A stretch of 64,000 nucleotides of DNA, taken from assembly GCF_030160395.1 (NCBI RefSeq), contig NZ_BSOG01000006.1, positions 1 to 64,000 of the forward strand, given 5' to 3'. Shown piece after piece: positions 44,812 through 53,526 of this stretch. A program made the position numbers and the translations under genes. The notes beneath the pieces were generated by a model, which was not told the origin of the DNA, did no database searches, and saw nothing but the letters and a program-made list of their open reading frames with translations. How positions within the stretch are numbered: position 1 is the stretch's first letter; the number at the start of each line of letters is the position of its first letter. The stretch comes from Chitinimonas prasina. GTDB lineage: Bacteria > Pseudomonadota > Gammaproteobacteria > Burkholderiales > Chitinimonadaceae.

Positions 44812-45927
44812 ATGCAACACCGCTGGATTGTTTCAATGGCCGTCATGTCTGCACTCGCAGCGCCGGTACTGGTTCAGGCGCAGGATCTGCGCGTCAGCGT
44901 CGCCGCCACCCGCGTGTCCGCCATGGCCACGCAGGATGTGGAAGTCGATGTACGCTACACCAATGAGAGCCGTCAGCCCGTTTACCTGTACAAGTGGTAT
45001 GTGGCAGGTAACGGCCTACAGGACCCGATGTTCGAAGTCAGCCGTGATGGCAAGCCGGTCGAATATCTCGGCCCGCTGGTCAAGCGCCGTGCCCCCACGG
45101 CAGCCGACCTGATCACGGTTCGCCCCGGCCAGACCATCAGCAGCCGCGTCAAGCTCTCCTCCGTCTACGATATGTCGCAAAGCGGCAGCTACAGCATCCG
45201 CTTTGCTGCCGATAGCGAGCGTATGCTCAAGCGTCCGCTGAAGGGCATCAACGAGACCGCTGCGGCTGAAGGTATCGAGGCTGCAGTCGAGTCGGAGATG
45301 CTGCGCTCGAATGATGTGGCACTGTGGGTAGAGGGCCGCAGCAGCCCCTTGCTGAGGCAGGCCGAGGAAGGCCGCAAACTGTCGGCCCTGCTTGATCGCA
45401 TCACTGCGTCCAGCGTGTCCTATGCCAGCAACTGCTCGGCTACCCGTCAGTCGCAGATCAATAGCGGTGTGTCGGCAGCCATCTCCTACGCCAATGCCTC
45501 GGTCAGCTACCTGAACGGGACACCGTCGGGCACCTCCCGCTATGTCACCTGGTTCGGCAAGTATTCCAGCACCAACTGGAACACGGCCAAGTCGCACTTC
45601 GTGAAGATCAAGGATGCGCTGGATACCAAGCCCCTGGTGTTTGACTGCTCCTGTACCGAGAGCGGCACCTTCGCCTACGTCTATCCAACCCAGCCGTACA
45701 AGATCTACCTGTGCGGTGCCTACTGGGCGGCTGCCAACACCGGTACCGACTCGCGTGGCGGCACCATTGTGCATGAGCTGTCGCACTTCAATGTCGTAGC
45801 CGGCACCGATGACCATGCCTATGGCCAGACGGCCGCCAAGAGCCTGGCCAAGAAGAGCCCGACCAAGGCACTGGATAACGCCGACAGCCACGAGTACTTC
45901 ACCGAAAACACGCCTTACCTGCCATAA
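44812..45927 (+). CDS. Exported M35 metalloendopeptidase (deuterolysin/Lys-endopeptidase type)
   Basis: 371 aa. The signal peptide ends at VQA (about 23). Residues ~24-135 form a beta-rich propeptide-like domain (VEVDVRYTNESRQPVYLYKWY through VYDMSQSGSYSIRF). The M35 catalytic domain follows: zinc motif HELSH at 321-325 and the aspzincin third ligand in GTDDHAYG (~331-338); the C-terminal ALDNADSHEYFTENTP is typical of the peptidyl-Lys type. Cysteines in the catalytic half suggest disulfides. It is probably secreted. The gene after it encodes a free copy of the propeptide-like domain. AGGAG precedes the ATG. Confidence 0.92.
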   Translation: MQHRWIVSMAVMSALAAPVLVQAQDLRVSVAATRVSAMATQDVEVDVRYTNESRQPVYLYKWYVAGNGLQDPMFEVSRDGKPVEYLGPLVKRRAPTAADLITVRPGQTISSRVKLSSVYDMSQSGSYSIRFAADSERMLKRPLKGINETAAAEGIEAAVESEMLRSNDVALWVEGRSSPLLRQAEEGRKLSALLDRITASSVSYASNCSATRQSQINSGVSAAISYANASVSYLNGTPSGTSRYVTWFGKYSSTNWNTAKSHFVKIKDALDTKPLVFDCSCTESGTFAYVYPTQPYKIYLCGAYWAAANTGTDSRGGTIVHELSHFNVVAGTDDHAYGQTAAKSLAKKSPTKALDNADSHEYFTENTPYLP

Positions 45928-45999
45928 GGTGACGATGGGGCAGGTGGCTTGCTCCCCTGGCTAGCTGCTCCCTCTTCTCCTGTCTGGCATCGAGCCGAC

Positions 46000-46512
46000 A
46001 TGAAGATACCTCTGTTGATCCGGCCGCTTTGCGCGGCCGGTTTTTTCCTTCTAATTCCTCTGGCGGAGGCGGCGTCCGTACCCATGCTCGAGTGCAAACT
46101 GCTGGCGCCACCCAACGCCAAGCTGGGGCAGCCGGTGATGCTGGGCTTCAGCCTGCATAACCGCAGCCCGCAGGATGTCTGGGTGCTGGCCTGGAACACC
46201 CCGCTGGAAGGCCTGAAAGGCCGCTTCCTGACCGTGCGCGGGCCCACTGGCGAGCTTGCATACCAAGGGCCCATGTTCAAGCGGGGTACGCCACAGCCGG
46301 TGGACTATCGCAAGCTCACCGCCGGCCAGACCCTGCAGGTCGAGGTGGATCTGGGGCTGGTCTACGACCTGGGCAAGCCTGGGCCCTACACGGTGCGCTA
46401 TACCGGCCAACTGCACGATGTGGTGCTGGGCGTTGTCCCGGCACCGGGCGGCAACCTTCATGCGCAACCGCTGCACTGCCCCGGCGTGGCGTTCAAGTTG
46501 CTGCCTGTCTGA
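46000..46512 (+). CDS. Exported protein homologous to the M35 propeptide domain (candidate inhibitor/chaperone)
   Basis: 170 aa with a signal peptide to ~25 and no catalytic domain. Residues ~45-135 align with residues ~45-130 of the upstream M35 protease: the N-x-S-x-Q-x-V start, a Trp in the next strand, then Y-x-GP-x-x-KR, D, GQT, VYD and G-x-Y-x-x-R all coincide in order and spacing. It may be an inhibitor protecting the producer, a folding aid, or a decayed second protease. The start ATG has only a weak ribosome-binding site, 72 bp after the protease stop. Confidence 0.75.
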   Translation: MKIPLLIRPLCAAGFFLLIPLAEAASVPMLECKLLAPPNAKLGQPVMLGFSLHNRSPQDVWVLAWNTPLEGLKGRFLTVRGPTGELAYQGPMFKRGTPQPVDYRKLTAGQTLQVEVDLGLVYDLGKPGPYTVRYTGQLHDVVLGVVPAPGGNLHAQPLHCPGVAFKLLPV

Positions 46513-46523
46513 GCGTCCGGCCG

Positions 46524-47723
46524 CTACAGTGTTTTAATGGCGGCTTTCAGCATCTCCCGCACCTGCTTGGTGATGTCGGCGGTCTTGGCGGGCTCGAAAG
46601 CCTGGATGGAGGGCGTATGGATATGACCAACCGGCAATTGCGCCAGCCCCAGTTGGTTGCGTAGTCGTACCGAGCGATAGGAGATCTCATTGCTCAGGTA
46701 GCCGCCGCCGCCGCCTTCAACTGCCGTCTTGCCATGCAGGGCGGCAAGGCCGCCGGCGGCCATGCGGGTATCTGGCATCACCCGCACCCAGCGATTGTCC
46801 TGCACCTTGTAGGGGCCGTTGGCGGTCTGCATGGCGGCCACCGGCAAGGAGAACTCGACGAACTCCGGCCCTACCAGCGGCAGGCCGTGCAGCAAGGGTA
46901 TGACGGGCGCAGTGCGGCTGCCGCCACTGAGGGCGGCCAGGTTATCGGTAGCCTTGGCCGAGCGGCGCAGGCCGGGGTAACGCTCCAGATCGAACTGTTC
47001 GCGCCCCATGCTGACGGTGACCACCATGTCCACCTGGGGCTCTACCCCTGCCGGCAGCTTGCCCGCCGCCGCTTGCCAGGTGGCTAGGGCGCGTGGGCCG
47101 GCCATCCAGGGGGTGAGGAAGTCTTCCACCATGCCGGCATCGAAATCGGCATAGCGCACCGGAAAGACGGCGACTTCCACCCGTGCGCGCTCACCGTTGA
47201 CGACGATTTCTTCGCCATCCAGCAGCAAGGCGGTCACGCCGGAGGGATTGCTCTGGTCCAGGTTGCGTTCCAGCGCAAAGGGATCAAAACCCGTCAGCAG
47301 GATGCGCTTGATCTTGCGGTCCGGGTCGTAGCGGATTTCATCCATGCCACGGCTGGATTGCTCCAGTGCGGCGATGGCGGCCGCCCGGTCTGCTTCGAAT
47401 AGGGGGAAGGCGGGTTTGTTGTCCCGGATGATGCTGGTCAGCGCCAGCCTGGCCCAATAAAGCGGCCTGTCATCAAAATCGCCTTGTTCATGCAGCCTGG
47501 CCTTGGCGCCAAGCCAGAGCTTGCGGCCATATTCGCGGGCAACACGGGTGGCTTCGAGTGCATCGCGGCTGTTGGCCCAGTCATGAGCAAAGTCCCGGGT
47601 CAGGCCAGCAAAGGCGGTATTGAGCGCAGGCAGGCGGGTAGCAACCTGCTGTAGCCGGGCTTCCTCTACGGTCTGGGCCTGGGCAAAGGTCAGGCAGGCA
47701 AGCAGCAACAAGGCAGGGCGCAT
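46524..47723 (-). CDS. Exported pyroglutamyl-peptidase-like (C15) protein with Cys-to-Ser change
   Basis: 399 aa. A signal peptide (MRPALLLLACLTFAQA) is followed by a ~120-residue helical N-terminal extension and a C15-like domain from ~139: KRILLTGFDPFALERNLDQSNPSG, VAVFPVRYADFD, MGREQFDLERY (Glu247 in the position of the family's Glu) and LPVGHIHTPS (His369). Where C15 enzymes have G-x-F-x-C-N, this protein reads GGYLSNEISYRS, so Ser344 replaces the nucleophile. It may be inactive, Ser-dependent or binding-only. It is convergent with the M35-linked gene, 11 bp between stops. Confidence 0.75.
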   Translation of the reverse strand: MRPALLLLACLTFAQAQTVEEARLQQVATRLPALNTAFAGLTRDFAHDWANSRDALEATRVAREYGRKLWLGAKARLHEQGDFDDRPLYWARLALTSIIRDNKPAFPLFEADRAAAIAALEQSSRGMDEIRYDPDRKIKRILLTGFDPFALERNLDQSNPSGVTALLLDGEEIVVNGERARVEVAVFPVRYADFDAGMVEDFLTPWMAGPRALATWQAAAGKLPAGVEPQVDMVVTVSMGREQFDLERYPGLRRSAKATDNLAALSGGSRTAPVIPLLHGLPLVGPEFVEFSLPVAAMQTANGPYKVQDNRWVRVMPDTRMAAGGLAALHGKTAVEGGGGGYLSNEISYRSVRLRNQLGLAQLPVGHIHTPSIQAFEPAKTADITKQVREMLKAAIKTL

Positions 47724-47873
47724 GGGGGAATCCGTTGGGGGGATGAAGCAAAATTTTTACCGAATAAGGCTGCTGCTTGCAATTCGGCCAGTGGCTGTTG
47801 ATGCTGTACAGACAAAAAACGGCACATCCCCACCCTGGGTGTGGATGAGGCCCTAACCGAGGAGGAGCAAACC

Positions 47874-48794
47874 ATGGCGGGTAGCCGCACCTATCGTCCC
47901 CTGGCACAGGTAAGAGCCGTGGGCGGCCCCTACGTCGATCAAGTCGTGGCAGATTTTCGGGCCTTGCCGGTCGAGGCTGCTCAGCTACCCCGTTATGGCG
48001 AAGCCGCAGCCCTGGCTAATAACAGCGATACGCTGGACTGGCAGCAACTGTTTACGCTGGAGTTGTGGGTGGTGCAACTGATGCCGCTCTACCAGTTGGA
48101 ACAACGCGCCGGCATCCTGGGCCAGCTGTTTCACCAGACCGCCGCAGCTTTGCCCGATCCGGCACGCGCGGACTACGAGCCGCGCTTGCGGGCATGGGCG
48201 CTCAATCTCCAATCGGAACGGCAATGGGCTTTCCGCAAGAACCTGCTGCGTGAGCAGGAAGCCTGGCGGCTGCGCCGCAGGCTGGCCGCCACCCTGTGGG
48301 CGGTGACGGCAATCGCGGTGCTGGTGAGCTGGAGCGGCATGCTGTTCGGCTGGCAGGGGCTGGCGCTGCTGAGCATGGTGGCCTGGCTGGGTATCAGCGG
48401 CGGCTATGCCAGCATTGCACGGCGCGCGCAATCGCCAGGCCCCTCGCAAGGCGGCGATGCCAGCCAGGGCACCGCCCTGGGTAATCTCTGTGCGCTGGAC
48501 GTAGGGCAGGATAGTGTGGTGCAAGGCATGCTGCTGGCGGGCTTGTTTGCCCTGGTGGGCTACAGCCTGCTTGCTAGCGGCCTGTTTACCCAGTTGTTCA
48601 GCCCGGCACTCAATGCCAGCCTGATCCCACAGTTCAAGTCGGGCGACTGGCCCAGCATCCCTTTGCCTACAGGTGGCCATGAACTGGCCAAGCTGGCGGT
48701 ATGGAGCTTTCTGTTCGGGTTTGCCGAGAGATTGGTACCTGATGTGCTGGACCGTCTGACAGGCAAGCTTAAGCCATCCAAGCCGGGAAAATAA
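47874..48794 (+). CDS. Membrane protein of unknown function
   Basis: 306 aa. A soluble ~130-residue N-terminal helical part (rich in Leu/Gln) is followed by membrane helices around 139-180 (AVTAIAVLVSWSGMLFG, GLALLSMVAWLGISGGYAS) and 215-240 (GMLLAGLFALVGYSLLASGLF), then a KLAVWSFLFGFAERLVPDVLDRL segment. I do not recognise a family. The start ATG follows GAGGAGGAGC, a strong site. It is probably transcribed alone; the next gene is 107 bp away. Confidence 0.75.
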   Translation: MAGSRTYRPLAQVRAVGGPYVDQVVADFRALPVEAAQLPRYGEAAALANNSDTLDWQQLFTLELWVVQLMPLYQLEQRAGILGQLFHQTAAALPDPARADYEPRLRAWALNLQSERQWAFRKNLLREQEAWRLRRRLAATLWAVTAIAVLVSWSGMLFGWQGLALLSMVAWLGISGGYASIARRAQSPGPSQGGDASQGTALGNLCALDVGQDSVVQGMLLAGLFALVGYSLLASGLFTQLFSPALNASLIPQFKSGDWPSIPLPTGGHELAKLAVWSFLFGFAERLVPDVLDRLTGKLKPSKPGK

Positions 48795-48901
48795 CGCTGG
48801 CACAGTCTCTATTAGCCCACGGCAAGTTGGCGACGAGGTGAAAAGATCTTGAACAGGCTCTAAGATGGCTGCCTCCTTTGTTTACGCACCAGGATAGCCC
48901 A

Positions 48902-49672
48902 ATGAGTCATCCCGCCGATTTCCTGCCGCTGGCTCAACGCCTGGCCGATGCTGCCCGTGCGTTCATTCTGCCGTACTACCGCACCCGCCTGGCAGTGGAC
49001 GACAAGCTCGATGCCAGCCCGGTGACCTTGGCTGATCGTGGCGCAGAGCAGGCCATGCGTGCCTTGCTGGCCGAGCATACGCCGGAACACGGCATCATCG
49101 GCGAGGAATTCGGGCGTGAGCGGGATGGGGCCGAATGGGTATGGGTGCTGGACCCGGTTGACGGCACCAAGAGCTTTATTGTGGGCCGGCCGACCTTCTG
49201 TACCCTGATTGGTTTGCTCCACCATGGCAAGCCGGTGCTGGGCATCATCGATCAGCCGGTATTGAACGAGCGTTGGGTGGGGGTGGCGGGCCTGCCTACC
49301 ACCCTCAATGGCAGCGTGGTGCAGACCTCGGATGTCACGGATCTGGCAGCTACCCGGTTGGGCTCGACCGGACCGCAATATCTGCAGGCCACCGCCGGCG
49401 AGCGCTTTGCCGGCTTGCAAGCGCGCTGCCGCTTTACCGTATGGGGCGGCGATGCCTACCTGTACGCCCTGCTGGCCTGCGGTGGCTATGACCTGGTGGT
49501 GGAGAGCGGCCTCAAATTGCATGACTTTGCTGCCCTGGTGCCCGTGGTGCAGGGCGCAGGTGGCACGATGACAGACTGGCTGGGCGGCGAGCTGAACAAG
49601 GACTCCGACGGCAGCGTACTGGTGGCGGCAACCGCCGCCTTGCATGAGCAGGCGCTGGCCTATCTGCGTTGA
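48902..49672 (+). CDS. hisN: Histidinol-phosphatase, inositol-monophosphatase family
   Basis: 256 aa IMPase fold. Metal motifs are GIIGEEFG (about 60-67) and WVLDPVDGTKSFI (~78-90), and the last site is DFAALVPVVQGAGG near the C-terminus. The KSF signature after DPVDGT matches the HisN-type histidinol-phosphate phosphatases rather than SuhB, though related sugar or inositol phosphates remain possible. ATG 48902 is chosen over an upstream in-frame start that would add 8 residues. Confidence 0.87.
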   Translation: MSHPADFLPLAQRLADAARAFILPYYRTRLAVDDKLDASPVTLADRGAEQAMRALLAEHTPEHGIIGEEFGRERDGAEWVWVLDPVDGTKSFIVGRPTFCTLIGLLHHGKPVLGIIDQPVLNERWVGVAGLPTTLNGSVVQTSDVTDLAATRLGSTGPQYLQATAGERFAGLQARCRFTVWGGDAYLYALLACGGYDLVVESGLKLHDFAALVPVVQGAGGTMTDWLGGELNKDSDGSVLVAATAALHEQALAYLR

Positions 49673-49799
49673 GTGGTAGCTGCCAGCATTGACTGGTCAG
49701 CGGCTCTGGAGTCGCTGCGGATCAGAGCACGTACAGAGATCAATACAGGGCCGGCACGGCATGTGCCGCATGGCCGGCCTTGAAGGGATGGTTCAGTTG

Positions 49800-51383
49800 A
49801 TGTTGTTTCGTTCGCGCCTTGGCTTGGCCTTGCTTTGCAGTAGCCTGGCAGTAAACCTCCTGGCGGCCCAGCCGTTGGTGTTCTGTGCCGATGCCGACCC
49901 CGACGGATTTGACTCGGCCTTGTCGGATACCGCTGCAACCCACCGCGCCGCCGCCTACCCCCTGTATAACCGCCTGGTGGGTTATGCACCGGCTAGTGGT
50001 GCGCTGGTGCCGGAGCTGGCGGAAAAGTGGAGCATGTCGGCCGATGGCCGTAGCTGGACCTTCAAGCTGCGCCGTGGCGTGAAGTTCCACACCACTGCCG
50101 GCTTCAAGCCCAGCCGCGATTTCAATGCCGACGATGTGTTGTGGAGCGTACGCCGGCAGGTCGTGACCAGCCACCCGGGCGCTGCCACGGCCCCAGGCGG
50201 ATTCCCGGCCGCGCTGTCCGGCGATTGGGGGGCGTTGATACGGGCCAGCGAGAAGATCGACGCCTACACAGTGCGCTTTGTGCTGGCCAAGCCCTATGCG
50301 CCATTCCCGGCGCTGATGGCGTCCTGGCCGATGTCCATCGTCTCGGCCGAGTACGGCAACCGCTTGGCGCTGGCGGGGCAACTGGCCAGGCTCAGCAGCG
50401 AGCCGGTGGGTACCGGGCCCTATCAGTTGCTCAAGTACGAGAAGGGTGCCGTCATACGCTATGCCGCTCACCCGGCGTATTTCAGGGGCCGGCCTGCCGT
50501 GGACAAGCTGATTTTCAGCATCAATCCCGATGCCTCGGTGCGCATGCAGAAGCTCCGCGCCGGCGAGTGCCATCTGAGCGAGAGCCTGCGCCCGCAGGAT
50601 GAGGCTGCGCTGAGCGATGCACCCAAGGTAAGGGTGGTGCATTATCAACCGCAGATCACTTCGTTTCTGGCGTTCAATAGCCAGAAGAAACCGTTCAATG
50701 ATGTGCGGGTGCGGCAGGCACTCAGCCTGGCGATAGACCGCGCGGCCATCGTGCAGGCCGTGTATGAAGGGCGCGCCGCTACAGGCATGCTGCCCTACGC
50801 CCCAGACACCCTATGGGGCGCACCCAGCCAGCCGCCGATAGCGCCCAGGCTGGAGCAGGCCCGCAAGCTGCTGGCCGAGGCGGGCTACCCCCATGGCTTT
50901 GAAACCAGTATCTGGGCCCGGGTGGGTGGCGGGGCTTCCAATGTCAATCCGCGCCTGACCGCCGAACTGGTGCAGGCCGACTGGGCCAAGCTGGGCGTCA
51001 AGACCAGGTTGGTGGCCATGGAGGCGGCTGAGCTTGGGCGGCGTGGCCGCCTGGGTGAGCACGCCATCGTGATATCAGGCTGGATGAACAGCCTGGACCC
51101 CGATGAGCTGTATGGCAATCTATTGACCTGCGATGCGGCGCAGACAAGTACTGCGCGCTGGTGTGACAAGCAGTTCGATAGCCTGATAGATGCCGCCCGG
51201 GCCACGCAGCAGCAGGCCAAGCGTGCCAAGCTGTACGAGGCGGCGGCACAGCACTTCCTGACGGCAGCTCCCTGGGCCGTGCTGGCCTACCCCAAGGCGG
51301 CACTGGCACATGATGCCAGGTTGAAAGGCGTCATGCCCTCGCCAGCCGCACCCTTCAGCTTCGAGCGCTTGCGCTGGCCGTGA
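49800..51383 (+). CDS. Peptide/solute ABC transporter substrate-binding protein (family 5)
   Basis: 527 aa. The signal peptide is MLFRSRLGLALLCSSLAVNLLAA. The family-5 pattern is clear: LVFCADADPDGFDSALSDT start, LVPELAEKWSMSADGRSWTFKLRRGVKFH, SSEPVGTGPYQLLKYEKG, FNDVRVRQALSLAIDRAAIV and the C-terminal aromatic region. It resembles DppA/SapA-type di- or oligopeptide binders; the ligand is unknown. No permease genes adjoin. ATG 49800 (AAGGG upstream) is preferred; 49788 is an alternative. Confidence 0.9.
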   Translation: MLFRSRLGLALLCSSLAVNLLAAQPLVFCADADPDGFDSALSDTAATHRAAAYPLYNRLVGYAPASGALVPELAEKWSMSADGRSWTFKLRRGVKFHTTAGFKPSRDFNADDVLWSVRRQVVTSHPGAATAPGGFPAALSGDWGALIRASEKIDAYTVRFVLAKPYAPFPALMASWPMSIVSAEYGNRLALAGQLARLSSEPVGTGPYQLLKYEKGAVIRYAAHPAYFRGRPAVDKLIFSINPDASVRMQKLRAGECHLSESLRPQDEAALSDAPKVRVVHYQPQITSFLAFNSQKKPFNDVRVRQALSLAIDRAAIVQAVYEGRAATGMLPYAPDTLWGAPSQPPIAPRLEQARKLLAEAGYPHGFETSIWARVGGGASNVNPRLTAELVQADWAKLGVKTRLVAMEAAELGRRGRLGEHAIVISGWMNSLDPDELYGNLLTCDAAQTSTARWCDKQFDSLIDAARATQQQAKRAKLYEAAAQHFLTAAPWAVLAYPKAALAHDARLKGVMPSPAAPFSFERLRWP

Positions 51384-51398
51384 TGCCGGTGCTGCGGG

Positions 51399-52229
51399 CT
51401 ACTTGAGGGCGTCGGTCGCGACCTCGGTCAGTTCACTCATCAAGCTAGTGTCAAAGCCCAGTTCAGCCAAAATGGCCGCCTGGATATGTGGCCAGTGTGG
51501 GTCGGCATCCCGGCGCAGGCGGCTGAACAGCAGGTATTCGGCCAGGCGCGCCAGTGCAATCAGGCGGGCCGATTCCGGTTCCAGCAGCTCGTCATCGCCG
51601 AGCTGGTCGAAATCATGGTGATGCAGGATGGCCTCATTCATCGCTGAGGGCATGAACCAGGAACGCGCCAGCAGATAACCCACCACCACATGTGAGGTCG
51701 AGCGGCTGTCCATCTCGATGCGGATAAAGTTGGCCGGGTCTTCCATCGCCCGTGCCAGGGTGGCGATATAGGCAGGAAAGCGCTGGGTCAGCACCGGAAT
51801 GCCGCAATCGCGGAACAGGCAGAACAAATAGGCCTGCTCCGGCTTGATCAGATTCCAGCGGCGCGCCAAGTGGCTGGCAATGGCGGCAATCTGGGTGGCG
51901 TCATCCCAGAATGCACGCAGGATGGGGGCCAGCGGGATGGCATTCTTGAGGGTAACGCTGGTCACCACCATGTCCAGATTGTCTGCTCCCAGCACCATGA
52001 CCGCATCCTGCAGGTTGTTGAGCTGGCGGCTGGCAAAAGCGGGCGAGTTGGCGATCTTGAGCACTGCAGCGGCGAGACTGAGATCGCGGCCGATCAATTC
52101 GCTCATGTCGGCCAGGTCAGCCCCCGCCGCCCTGGCCTGGCGGAACTCGGCCAGGCTTTGTGGTAGCGGCGGCAGCGTCAGGCTTTTCAGCAGTTGTGCG
52201 GCTTCGGCATCAGACAGGGCTTGAGGCAT
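51399..52229 (-). CDS. HDOD domain-containing signalling protein
   Basis: 276 aa, HDOD domain from ~12 to ~210: LTLPPLPQSLAEFRQ, DLSLAAAVLKIANSPAF, DAVMVLGADNLDMVV, LFRDCGIPVL and ILHHHDFD. The HD metal residues are partly degenerate, as usual for HDOD, so it is probably a binding or regulatory rather than phosphohydrolase domain. It may link to cyclic-di-GMP or stress signalling, but no partner domain is fused. The start MPQALSDAEA is preferred over an upstream frame. Confidence 0.88.
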   Translation of the reverse strand: MPQALSDAEAAQLLKSLTLPPLPQSLAEFRQARAAGADLADMSELIGRDLSLAAAVLKIANSPAFASRQLNNLQDAVMVLGADNLDMVVTSVTLKNAIPLAPILRAFWDDATQIAAIASHLARRWNLIKPEQAYLFCLFRDCGIPVLTQRFPAYIATLARAMEDPANFIRIEMDSRSTSHVVVGYLLARSWFMPSAMNEAILHHHDFDQLGDDELLEPESARLIALARLAEYLLFSRLRRDADPHWPHIQAAILAELGFDTSLMSELTEVATDALK

Positions 52230-52304
52230 GGGGGATTCCTGGGCAATAGGGCGGTCGGCACTACCCAGTTTAGACCGCCACAGCAATCCCGCAGCCACAA
52301 CACG

Positions 52305-53132
52305 CTACTGCCGCGCCGTGCGCAGATTGGCGGGGGCTGCCTGGGTAAAGCTGGTACGGAAGGGATTGATGTCCAGACCGCCACGGCGGGTGTAGCGGGC
52401 GTAGACCGACAAGGCCTCGGGCCGGCATTCACGGCTGATATCCATGAAGATGCGTTCCACGCACTGCTCATGGAACTCATTGTGCTGCCGGAACGAAATC
52501 AGATACTGCAACAGGCTGCCGCGTTCTATGGCCATGCCTCGATAGCGTATTTGCACGCTGGCCCAGTCGGGTTGGCCAGTCACCAGGCAGTTGGATTTAA
52601 GCAGGTTCGATACCAGGGTCTCTTCCACGATGCCCTCGCCGGTCTCCATGGTGCGGAGCAAGCCCGGTTGAGGCGTGTAATGGTCTACCTCGATATCGAG
52701 GTTATCGATGCAATAGCCATCCAGCTCCGCCATGCGCTCGCGACCGAAGGCCTCTGGCAGCACGATGCGTACGTTCACATTGCCGCCGGCAGCCTGCGAT
52801 AGATCTGCCTGCAGCCGGGTCCTGAGCGCATCCACGCCATCCAGCCGGGTCTGGTTGTAGCTGTTGAGATAGAGCTTGAAGCTTTTGGATTCAATGATGT
52901 TGGGCGTGTCCGCCGGCACCATGAAGCTGGCCAGGGCGACTTGCGGCTTACCGCGCGGGTTAAGCCAGGAGAGCTCGTAAGCATTCCAGAAGTCGCTGCC
53001 AAAGAAGGGTAGGGTGCTCGGTACGCCGATCTCGTCGCGCTTGGCCTGGCGAGGTATGGGGAAGAGCAGGCTGGGGTCGTATTGCTCGACATAGGCACTG
53101 GTGCGGCCCAGCGGGGAGAGTTCGGGGTGCAT
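52305..53132 (-). CDS. queF: NADPH-dependent 7-cyano-7-deazaguanine reductase, type II
   Basis: 275 aa, the bimodular YqcD-type length. The C-terminal T-fold carries the active-site Cys182 in [16 protein letters not shown] with Asp189; the NADPH-binding-like motif [11 protein letters not shown] lies at 81-91. It reduces preQ0 to preQ1 in queuosine synthesis. No other que gene lies nearby; it is a single-gene unit. Confidence 0.97.
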   Translation of the reverse strand: MHPELSPLGRTSAYVEQYDPSLLFPIPRQAKRDEIGVPSTLPFFGSDFWNAYELSWLNPRGKPQVALASFMVPADTPNIIESKSFKLYLNSYNQTRLDGVDALRTRLQADLSQAAGGNVNVRIVLPEAFGRERMAELDGYCIDNLDIEVDHYTPQPGLLRTMETGEGIVEETLVSNLLKSNCLVTGQPDWASVQIRYRGMAIERGSLLQYLISFRQHNEFHEQCVERIFMDISRECRPEALSVYARYTRRGGLDINPFRTSFTQAAPANLRTARQ

Positions 53133-53318
53133 GAATGGGTTTCCGGTTTTGCTAGGAGGGGCGCGTCCTGGTGCTGGCCTTAGAGCCTGCCTCTGAGGGG
53201 ATAAGCCAGGCTATTCGCCATTTTACCTCGACTACCGCCGCAGCCGGGCTATGCCGCCGCCCAAGGTATCGATTAATATATATAGACGATAGTTTTTATA
53301 CCTTTATGTAGTTACACC

Positions 53319-53498
53319 ATGCCCAGCCCTTTTGTACTCGCTCTTTTTGCGCTCGCATTGATCCTGTCTGTCTTGCTGGCATACCGCCTCTACACCAGGC
53401 TGGGTAACAGCGCCAGCCGTACCCGTTTGTCCGAGGCCGAAATGAATCGCGCCGCGCGCGAGACCGTGCAGCGCTTTCTGCGTGAGCGTGGCGAGTAA
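53319..53498 (+). CDS. Small single-span membrane protein, unknown function
   Basis: 59 aa. One hydrophobic helix (FVLALFALALILSVLLAYRLY, ~5-25) is followed by a basic, amphipathic cytosolic tail (RLSEAEMNRAARETVQRFLRERGE). Codon use is G/C-ending and normal. The upstream region is AT-rich with a TATAGA-like box. I see no known family. It converges with ggt, 28 bp between stops. Confidence 0.6.
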   Translation: MPSPFVLALFALALILSVLLAYRLYTRLGNSASRTRLSEAEMNRAARETVQRFLRERGE

Positions 53499-53526
53499 AA
53501 GCCCGTTCAAAGGCAGCCTGCCAGAC

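Noticed and set aside
49752-49768. Hairpin CGGCAC...GTGCCG after hisN
   Set aside because: Short stem without a T-run and close to the next start; not enough to call a terminator.
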